Assembly (NCBI GenBank): GCA_022494885.1
Contig: JAGVSM010005055.1
Coordinates: 1-64,000, forward strand
Origin: Micrasema longulum
Lineage: Eukaryota; Arthropoda; Insecta; Trichoptera; Brachycentridae
Direction of reading: 5' to 3'
DNA length: 64,000 nt
This document shows positions 56,372-64,000 of this stretch, piece by piece. Under the pieces are notes generated by a model. It saw nothing but the letters and a program-made list of their open reading frames with translations, searched no databases and was not told the origin of the DNA. Each line of letters begins with the position of its first letter. Positions within the stretch are counted from its first letter, which is position 1. The translations under genes were made by a program, and so were the position numbers.

Positions 56372-56995
56372 ATACTCAAAAATGTTTGACCATGTCCAAA
56401 TGCTTGCACACTGGCTGGATTTCCACCCTAGGGAGTTATTCATATTTAAATTTATTTCGTTTAAAGGGAAAACATTTTTGAGAAGGGAATATAGAAGTCT
56501 AGGCATTTACAGAGCTTATGACCTGTAATTGGCTGGTTCAAGCCCAAAAAAAAATTTAAAAATAAAAAAATGTTTTTCCTCTCTGTTGAAATAAATTTAA
56601 ATATGAATAACTCCCTAGGGAGGAAATCCAGCCAGTTTGCAAGCATTTGGACATGCTCAAACATTGTTGAATTAACTACCTGGTATAAGAAGATGTATAA
56701 AAAATGAAAAATTGTTTTCAGGCGTTGCCTAGTAGGGGATTTGGTTCAGCCGTATGAATCTCACCCGCGTGATAAAGGTTTTAGCTCTTTTACTTCACAA
56801 AAGTCAACAGATGGAAGAGTTGAGGAAATGTGCATGTTCAAACATGGGCAGAATGGTGAATGTTACACAGTGTGTAAAGTGGCCACTTAAACCAGCCAAC
56901 GACAGGTCATAAGCCCTGTAAATGCCTAGACTTCCATATTACCTTCTCAAAAATGTTTTCCCTCTCTGTTGAAATAAATTTAAATATAATGAAAT
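56372..56995. repeat. R380 cluster: forward, mirrored reverse, second reverse
   Basis: Forward 56380-56540 (TTTGACCATGTCCAAATGCT to TTGGCTGGTTCAAG) is followed by an A-rich linker. A mirrored reverse start then follows (CTCTCTGTTGAAATAAATTT..GGAAATCCAGCCAGTTTGCA..GCTCAAACATTGTT), giving an inverted repeat of about 290 bp. TTGAATTAACTACCTGG then runs head-to-tail into a second reverse unit to 56995. That unit has AATTGTTTTCAG, then the 56-codon frame RCLVGDLVQPYESHPRDKGF..CMFKHGQNGECYTVCKVAT and a stop at about 56886-56888. Confidence 0.88.
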
Positions 56996-57004
56996 ACTTG
57001 TCAG

Positions 57005-57740
57005 GTCCAAAGTTCAGTCCTTGACACAATATGCAGCGTTAGATTTCACTTTGTCTGTGGCCATCCTCAAATCCTCCTCTTCACAAGTCAGCCGCATTTG
57101 AGGACACCGCAGTAGATGAGGAGCATCCTGCTCTTCACAGTCGCAGCTTGTGTCATCTCCCTTCTGGAATGCCTCCGTTGATTATATTTGCACCCAGTCA
57201 CCCTTACCCACAATATTTTGAAACCACGCTTTGTGCTTTCGCGTGGCGTTGTCAAGAGCCTATCGCCGAGTTTCTCTCTACAGATCATCTGAGTTTTTCT
57301 GCAGAGGTCTCCAAATCAGTTGTGACTTTGAGGAAACTCCTTCTCGATCCCAGTCTCGGAGGAGCCAATCGATGGTGGTGTCTAGGCTCATGGATTAGTT
57401 TGTGTCTCTCAGTGTCCACTGCTACGTTTCTCCTTACGTTGGCTCCGGCGATTCCTATTATAGGGTAAAGTTTGTTCACCGGTGTAGGCTTTAGACAGCC
57501 GGAAACCAGTCGCTCCGTGACATTTACAATAATATTCTATTGTTTGTCGTGCATGTACTGACATCTGCCAAACTGGACAAGCGTACTCTGCTGCGGAGAC
57601 ACAGAAAACCCAAGGTGGAGATGCGGAGTACATGTGGACATGCTCTCCGAGATAAATCGGTGAGCTTTCGTAATGTTATTTCTGGTAGAAACTTTCTGTT
57701 TAGTATTGGTGCTTTTAGCTAAATCTCTCATATTTTGGGT
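57005..57740 (-). mobile_element. jockey-like LINE ORF2 C-terminus with CCHC finger
   Basis: In order on the minus strand: AAEYACPVWQMSVHARQT; NIIVNVTERLVSGCLKPTPV; NKLYPIIGIAGANVRRNVAV; RRSFLKVTTDLETSAEKLR; a stop-rich stretch; then GDDTSCDCEEQDAPHLLRCP (C-x-C...H-x3-C finger, about 57160-57100) and CEEEDLRMATDKVKSNAAYC. This follows the post-RT region and terminal cysteine-rich motif of many jockey/R1-group elements. At least two frameshifts occur (near 57530 and before 57180). The RT core is missing. The left end abuts the R380 cluster. Confidence 0.82.
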
Positions 57741-58423
57741 AAAATTTATTTTGTCAACTGCTAACGTTTGTTAGTTGCGACCAATATTTTTCTTTTACAA
57801 ACTTCATATAGAAGCATAAAGATGACCAAGATTTAGAAAATAAAACTCACTAAAACACGAAAAATTATTCGTCCAGTTTTCTATTTAATATGATTATTTT
57901 ACACACAGAACTGTGTTCATCCATCTAGACACTTTAATTTTGTTTTCAAATATCTAAACTCACTTAAATATTGCTAACGTATTAAAATATATAAAGTAGT
58001 TCATTTATTTAATATCAATTCAGCGAAGATAATCCAGAGAAATCTGTTACCTAAAACATGCAGTAGATAAAGAAATTGTAATTTTTGTGAAAAAACCGTG
58101 ATTATTATTATTATTTTTATTTTTAGTCTGCCACTTTTAGCGAGTTTCTTAGATTTTATTTGATGGAAAAAGTTACACTTGTGCTAATGAATGCGTCAGT
58201 TTCTTTTTTCACTTATCACCTTGATCCGTTCACACAATACCAAGGTAGGCGTATGCTAATGGTTTGGATAAGGAAATATTGGTTTTAAAGTTTATCAAAA
58301 GGAAGTCGTGGTCTAATGTTCTCACTTACGATAAAAGCGTTCATTTCGCTTAAGGATACATTATGTATTTACGGAAATTGTATGCCGAACTCATTTTACT
58401 TCTTCCGAACTAATTTATTTATT
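57741..58423. other. No gene recognised
   Basis: AT-rich spacer with no supported coding sequence. Confidence 0.4.
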
Positions 58424-58500
58424 TTACACCACAATGGCCAGAAGGCTCAATAACTGTGTAAAATTACAGCACAAAACACCCTAGCTTGAAAATACTTTCC
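58424..58500 (-). mobile_element. SINE family 1 tail fragment
   Basis: TTTTACACCACAATGGCCAG, AAGGCTCAATAACTG and ACAGCACAAAACACCCTAGC parallel the reverse complement of the 42460-42517 tail. The head is absent. Confidence 0.65.
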
Positions 58501-59261
58501 TTCATATATCCGAACCGTTTTAAATACCGTAGGTCTTCCTATCGGTTTTACTTATGCAAGAAAAGCAATGTTCATAAATTCAATAACTTTAGATAAGATT
58601 ATATTTATTTTAAAATTTCTAAAAGACGAATCCCCTTATTTAACGGTTATTAACTACATCAATTTGATCAAAACACAGTGAAAGGATTGTTAGTAGGTAG
58701 GTACTACGTTTGAAAATTTCAACTCCGAGGGTTAGCAACACTACTTCCCTTGATGCAAAAGAACGGCACAAAATATTCGTTCAGTTCATACCCGGAGACA
58801 TTGGATTTCTAGGGCAATAAGTAAAATTTAATTGACCTATTCCTTTTACCAAGACGTGAGGACGAGAGTTCGAAACAAGTACTGGTGTCTAAATCATGAA
58901 ACAGTTCAAATGATTTTAGCACACGGAGAATTCAGGGGTCGATTCCATTATTTTTCTCTTGTTACATAATCCAAGTTAGGTATGCAGCGCGTTAAATCAA
59001 AGAGACAAATATGTGTAATGGCATTGTGCCTTTCTGTATGAGAAAAGGGAAATAATATTGGATGGACTGATAGATGTTACTAGAGCAGTCTAGAGAATCC
59101 TGACAGTTAAAAACAGTAGGAATTGCAGATTTTTCACTGAGTTTGTCGGCTTTTTGGTTGAGAAATGGATGATTCTCAGGGGTGCTTTGTAATATAGTGA
59201 CCGACACTTGCAAAATTCTCGTCTTTAAAAGAATGCGCAGAATGATTGGTAAATTTAATTT
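58501..59261. other. No gene recognised
   Basis: AT-rich sequence. A minus frame at 59213-58992 (73 codons) has no known domain. Confidence 0.4.
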
Positions 59262-59361
59262 TACCCAAGCTTGAGGAAAATCGCACTTAATTTTTGTGTT
59301 CTTATCGGCAATTCAACCCGAAACCTTACGTGCAACAGCTAAGCTACACCACGGAAGCCGT
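59262..59361 (-). mobile_element. SINE family 1, reverse, tail-truncated
   Basis: CCCAAGCTTGAGGAAAATCG, TTTTTGTGTTCTTATCGGCA, ATTCAACCCGAAACCTTACG and GCTACACCACGGAAGCCG follow the reversed family order. Confidence 0.75.
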
Positions 59362-59499
59362 TCTACCATATTTTTATTACTGCCAGTTAAAAAGAGTCAC
59401 TGGGGACCGTGAGTAATAGAGAAAGAAATGCAAGTGCAAGCATTTTTGCAGCAAAATGCAAACTAATCCAAAGTAGCCTGTAGAAAACACAATTAAATC

Positions 59500-59830
59500 G
59501 GACACCTGTAAAAGATGTGGCAAAATGAGGTCTTCTTCTTCAAGCAGGTGCTGACGAACTGCATTTTATATTTGTATGTTTTGTTTTTTTTTTAATTGAT
59601 AGCGAAATTGGACACCGCACTAGTGGAAAATGTAACAAAATTTGACATCAGGAAAAAAGTTACCAGGTTTTACCTCAGTAGATGTTACAAAATTGGACAT
59701 CAGTAGAAGATGAAACAAAATCGGACAACAATCAAGTATATTTTTTTTAATTCAATGGGTACTAAGCCATTAACATAGGGTTATAAAACATTCATTAGCA
59801 CTGTAGAAGATGAAACAAAATGTCTTTAAT
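59500..59830. repeat. Degenerate ~30-bp minisatellite
   Basis: The words GTAGAAGATGAAACAAAAT and TTGGACATCA recur about five times (near 59505, 59625, 59680, 59705 and 59800) with variable spacing. A LINE-tail-like piece (CTGACGAACTGCATTTTAT, about 59547) shared with 34075 interrupts it. Confidence 0.65.
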
Positions 59831-60452
59831 TATTGTAAATTTAATACGAATTACTGGAGTGTAATATTTTTTTTTTACTATGAATATATAAGTTTAGCAA
59901 GTAGTTTGTTGTTGTTATAAAAATAAATAAATGTGTCAATATGTAAAATTAATATTTGATGCAGCAGTTTTGTGATTTTCCATGAAAATAAACTAAAGTG
60001 GTATAAATTTGTATTCACGATTGCTTTGTCAACTCCAATTGATAAAATATTCACAACAAAAGGTTTGTATGCTGTTAACGTTTTTCTGAGCCCACGCAAC
60101 TATTATTTGCATAGTTGATTAGAATTTTAAATGAGTCGTTTAAAATGGTGAAGGAAATATAGTAAAGGAAGTCATAAAAGCCACAAACTTGTTATACACG
60201 CCTGATCACTATAGTGTTTTAAGGTCGATCGGGTCTGAAAATAAAACAGCAAGTATACGACCAGGGGCTGGCTAGGGCGACTAGCGCTGGAAAGATGTGA
60301 CATTTTGTCACCCACTCGACAATAATCGAGTGGTTATGTCGCTTGCTTTGTCAAATTTCTATTCTTCAAAAAACCTTTATTGGCTTTGCAATTTAATTAC
60401 AAAGCGAACAAAAAAGTGGCAACACTACCAATTACGTATTTATCTATGGCTT

Positions 60453-60584
60453 TCAAGAGGCCCCAATTACAGTGGTGAATTACAACACAGAATACCCAGA
60501 CTTCAAAAAAATCACAATAATTTTTTTGTGTTTTCACCGGGAATCGATTCAGGAACCACTACACTGATTACGCCATGGAGGCCG
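60453..60584 (-). mobile_element. SINE family 1, internally deleted
   Basis: AGAGGCCCCAATTACAGTGG, TGAATTACAACACAGAATAC, TTTTTTTGTGTTTTCACCGG, GAATCGATTC and CACTACACTGATTACGCCAT follow the reversed family order. Part of the anticodon-side sequence is missing. Confidence 0.8.
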
Positions 60585-60694
60585 CTGTATAATATATTGT
60601 TTCTTTTGAAATTTGCTTCTTTGGGTATTTTGTGCATATTTTACTTTTATAACCATTTTTACTGAGACTCTTTTACTTTTACATTTAACATAAT

Positions 60695-61035
60695 ATTTAT
60701 TAACAATACTTTGAGTTTGCTCATTTTTTTGTAGACAAGGACTGGATTCAACTCCCCGGAGAGCTGTTTATATTAACATATTACAACAGATATGAAGAAC
60801 ATTTAAGAGAAGGTAATATAGAAGTCTAGGCATTTACAGGGCTTATGACCTGTCAATGGCTGGTTTAAGTGGCCACTTTACACACTGTGTAACATTCACC
60901 ATTCTGCCCATATTTAAACATCTACATTCCTTCAATTCTTTCATTTGTTGATATTTGTGAAGTTAAAGAGCTGAAACCTTTATTTATGCGGGTGAGATTC
61001 ATCTAATTGAATTATTTCACCTACATACTTGCGAT
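60695..61035 (+). repeat. R380 repeat, forward, diverged
   Basis: ACTTTGAGTTTGCTCATTTT, GGACTGGATTCAACTCCCCG, GAAGGTAATATAGAAGTCTA, GGCATTTACAGGGCTTATGA, CCACTTTACACACTGTGTAA and GAGCTGAAACCTTTATTTAT occur in consensus order through nearly the whole unit. Confidence 0.85.
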
Positions 61036-61240
61036 CCCAGATACCTAAGTAAAGTCTAAATTTGAAATGGCATAATCTGCCGGTCTAAAAGTAATTATAT
61101 TTTAGTTACATAAAACTTTTAAGTATATTTTTTAACAGAAGTACCTTTAAAATTATTATTCTTATCTTATTTATGTTTTTTTGTTTTTTTATTATTGCGT
61201 GGTTAAAAAAAAAACATTCGTTTTAAAATAGCAATATCGT

Positions 61241-61573
61241 ATGATTTCCTCATTTTGCGTGCGTTTTACCAGACCTACATCCCTAATTTTTTTTCGAAAC
61301 AGAAGCTTTCAAGAAGTAGAAATTAACAATTTCTTGATAAACAATGTTGGTATTGATTATCTGGAGCCTTTAACTGATGAAGATAAAGTAATAAAAGTAA
61401 GAAATAAGCAAGACAGCATAAACGAAAAAGAATTGGAGACATCGGAATCAGTTGCAAGGATTCCACATACTCAACCTAAGTCTGCATTGATTACTTGCTT
61501 GGAATGGGTGGATGAAGTTAGTTTCTCAATGAGGAACTTCGACCCCATGGGAAATTGGACACAAAAAAATTAA
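61241..61573 (+). pseudogene. pogo/Tigger-like transposase C-terminal remnant
   Basis: The 110-codon frame contains NNVGIDYLEPLTDEDKVIKV, RNKQDSINEKELETSESVAR and HTQPKSALITCLEWVDEVS. This resembles the end of Tigger/jerky-type transposases: an L(T/D)DEeiv..V acidic linker, then H.eAl.AL.t.L.W.e. The catalytic DDE domain and the DNA-binding domains are absent. The frame stops at TAA 61571-61573. A pogo/Tigger-like inverted end lies 560 bp downstream (62133), but in an orientation that does not match as the partner of this fragment. It might also be part of a host gene domesticated from such a transposase. Confidence 0.55.
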
Positions 61574-61930
61574 AAATTAGAGCATTAAATGGTCCACCAA
61601 ATTTACTTGAAAATGTATGAAAAAAATCATTAAAACGAACTACTTTGAACTCTGTCATTAGTTCATATGAATCAACCAATGATAAGGGCGTTGTGAAAGA
61701 TTTCCGGTTTACGGTGATTCAATGGACCAATCGGCAGAACTGACCTAGAAGAAGCGGAAGAGAACTCGAGACGTCACATGCGGAGTAATTTCTTTCTTTA
61801 TTGGTCATTACTTCCCACGAGTCCTCCAGACCAATAAATAGCCCAGGCAAATTAGACTTTTCGAGGGAAAAAAAATAAATGAAATGAAACAATATAAAAC
61901 GAAATGAAATAAAATATTTCTCTTCTTCCC

Positions 61931-61993
61931 TGCCAGTAATCGAATCCAGGATAAAATGGTGGGCGATCACACCTACCATTTCACAAGGCGGAC
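61931..61993 (-). mobile_element. SINE family 2 relic
   Basis: TGCCAGTAATCGAATCCAGG (B box complement) and TACCATTTCACAAGGCGGAC (A-box end complement) bracket a tRNA-like head of the right length. Confidence 0.6.
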
Positions 61994-62132
61994 TTCTTTT
62001 ATCAGGATTTTTACCCGAGAAACAGACACTGAGTCAAAAATACTCGTCTAGGATTTTGGTTCTATTTCACTCAGAACTGTATTCTTCATTCGCCCGAATA
62101 AAGAGAATATACATGAGTTCTTTTTCAATTTA

Positions 62133-62180
62133 CACTAGAACTCCGTTTATCCGAAATCCAGTCATCCGGATTTCCAAATT
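62133..62180 (+). mobile_element. pogo/Tigger-like terminal inverted repeat (solitary)
   Basis: After TTTA, the sequence CACTAGAACTCCGTTTATCC then GAAATCCAGTCATCCGGATT resembles the CAGTAGAAC..CGTTTATCCG..ATTATCCGGA ends of jerky/Tigger-type elements. The dinucleotide TA, the target site of this superfamily, precedes it. No inverted partner was found to the right. Confidence 0.5.
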
Positions 62181-62699
62181 TTTAGATTGTTATCAGGAAA
62201 TAAATAATTTTAAATCATTTAATTTTTTGTACATAATGTTATTTGTACATTGGCGGGCTTATTGACAAATGGCAATTTCTTCCAACCAACTAATAAAATA
62301 TTTTTTATAATTCAAGTTACAGAACATATTTAATAGAAAATAAGAATTAAAAGCTAAAGATATATAAAAATATAAATAAATGTATTTGTTTATAAATTAC
62401 CTTAAATCAAATCTATTACTCAATGGAAAAAAGAGGAAAGGAGCAGAGATTAAGGAAGAGAAAGGATAATAAAGGAGAATAAATTAATAGAATATAATAA
62501 TAGAGGAGATTTTTCAAATTTGAATTTAATTGTGCAATTAACTTTTTTGAACATGTTTAAGAAAGTTTTTAATCTGATTCCAAATTATTTCAAAAGCAAC
62601 ATAAACTTGGCTGGATAGTTTGAGTTTTACAGAATACATATTTATTTTATAGAAAAAGAAAAAATATTTCGTATTTAAATATAGATAGGCACAATACTA
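62181..62699. other. No gene recognised
   Basis: A-rich sequence; no partner of the preceding inverted end was seen. Confidence 0.4.
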
Positions 62700-62820
62700 A
62701 ATGTTTCACAGTGTGTAACGTGGCCACTTAATGACAAATCATATACCCCACAAGTGCCTTAAATTCATAAAAATGTTCACCATCTCTGTTGTAATAAGTT
62801 TCAAAAAGAAGACTAAAAAG
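62700..62820 (-). repeat. R380 repeat, reverse fragment
   Basis: AATGTTTCACAGTGTGTAAC, GTGGCCACTTAATGACAAAT and CATCTCTGTTGTAATAAGTT follow the reverse R380 order. A short internal deletion removes the AAACCAGCC stretch. Confidence 0.75.
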
Positions 62821-63209
62821 TACCATAAAAAGCCATACAAACAATCAACTTTGATGGTAAATTAATCACAACAAACTCTTACATTGTTGAACTTCTACCG
62901 GAATATTCCATACCGAATCCCATGTATTAAATTTCCAACAAAACTTTGAAGAATTTATATAAATACGAAAGAATCTAAAGTAACCCCTTATTCTCGTACA
63001 TTCTCAGAAATTTGGGTTAGGATATTTACCGTATAATATTACATTGCCACTTAAAGTACACTCCTAACCCTCGTACGAAGGGTTTTTGGTGTTCTACCCC
63101 TAATATGTTTGGTGAATACCAAAAGTTGAATACAAATTACTTACGTGATTTCAAATCCTTATTTACGGATGACAAAATAAATAAAATTAGGTTTTTTCTC
63201 GTAATTCTA

Positions 63210-63480
63210 AACAAGCATTTTAAGTTTGGACATTTTTTTTATAGACAACAATTGGATTTCTACCCTATAGAGATTTATTAAGATCAATGTAATACACCCA
63301 AGATGTATAACATTTAGAGAAGGTAATATGCAGGGTTAATGACCTGTCATTAGCTGGTCACTACAAACTGGAAAACAATCACCACTCGGCCAATATTTGA
63401 ACACCCACATTTTTTCGATTCCTCTTACTGTAGATTCATCTGACTAAATTATTTCACCTACATACTAGGCAAAGCCTGAA
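63210..63480 (+). repeat. R380 repeat, forward, diverged
   Basis: TTTTAAGTTTGGACATTTTT, CAATTGGATTTCTACCCTAT, TTTAGAGAAGGTAATATGCA, GACCTGTCATTAGCTGG, TTTGAACACCCACATTTTTT and CACCTACATACTAGGCAAAG are in consensus order with deletions. Confidence 0.75.
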
Positions 63481-64000
63481 TTAAGTTTTATTTAATTTAT
63501 TTTTGAGAAATATAATAAATCAGTTTGTCTTTCATATTCTGTTGTTAATATTATTTTTTAGGCCTTTCGAAAAGTTTGTCTGAGTCTTTTGTTTAGTTTT
63601 GTCTGGAAGTTTATTGTATTATTTCAGTCGCCGACTTATTAGTCTCGATTGTCCTTGTCTTGTTTTGGAATTTTGTATGTGATGTTGTTCTGATATTCTT
63701 GTATTGTGTCCATTTTAACAACATTTTTTTTCTAGTTTTAGTTATTTTTCTACAAAACAAAACATGTGTTTGATGTTACGTATCTCAGATTTCAGATGTC
63801 ATATCAATTGCTTCAGTTCCTTTTTTAGAATCGTTTAAATAATAATTATAAACATGTTTTCACTTCGGTAATTAAATATAAATTTTATCAAATTTCATCC
63901 CTGAAAAAACAGGCCAGTTATATGTCAACTGGAAGCCAATAGAATTCGAGCTATAAGAACTCATGTCGCCATTTTGCTTCCGTCCGCCAATCCAATTACG
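63481..64000. other. No gene recognised
   Basis: AT-rich sequence to the window end without supported features. Confidence 0.4.

Noticed and set aside
1..64000. CRISPR array, operon or prokaryotic defence system
   Set aside because: No regularly spaced identical short repeats and no bacterial-type gene organisation; the content is eukaryotic transposable elements.

Overview
This window looks like AT-rich, intergenic or intronic DNA from an invertebrate animal, and almost everything recognisable in it is a broken transposable element. The evidence for this is 5'-truncated LINEs (CR1/L2-group, RTE-like and jockey-like), tRNA-derived SINEs with RNA polymerase III A and B boxes, mariner, pogo/Tigger and hAT remnants, MITE-like inverted repeats and simple repeats. 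I found no complete host protein gene, no functional tRNA or rRNA gene, no CRISPR array and no operon. The species cannot be fixed from the sequence. An arthropod or another invertebrate fits the element mix, but that is inference.

Layout. 0-8 kb: a composite repeat (tandem units of about 115 bp joined to an L2-type 3' end) occurs twice in opposite orientation (905-1365 and 7555-7985), with CR1-like LINE 3' ends, SINEs and a foldback element between them. 8-26 kb: many minus-strand LINE tails, including one with an intact FADD reverse-transcriptase motif but in-frame stops, then a degraded mariner and an RTE-like LINE. 26-34 kb: a 152-bp MITE, a non-autonomous hAT with a perfect 8-bp target duplication, the longest LINE (28.9-30.3 kb, RT motif decayed to YADY), a second hAT, a 45-bp-stem hairpin and a mariner N-terminus hidden by decay. 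34-48 kb: LINE ends, three SINE families and the densest part of an unrecognised repeat of about 380 bp, here called R380. 48-64 kb: more L2-group, mariner, jockey-like and pogo/Tigger remnants and further R380 copies.

The most unusual content has two parts. First, R380 occurs at about ten sites in both orientations, as head-to-tail tandems (period near 380 bp) and as head-to-head mirrors. Several copies keep an open reading frame of 56-58 codons behind a good splice-acceptor-like sequence. Second, three otherwise unrelated foldback elements (7.0, 44.8 and 46.3 kb) share a motif resembling a hammerhead-ribozyme core: (C/T)TGAAGA, one extra base, a short hairpin, then GAAA entering the long inverted-repeat stem. 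Both are hypotheses from reading the sequence and need computation to test.

The elements do not form a pathway. Their relationships are historical: nested insertions, target-site duplications, and shared tails between autonomous LINEs and non-autonomous passengers.
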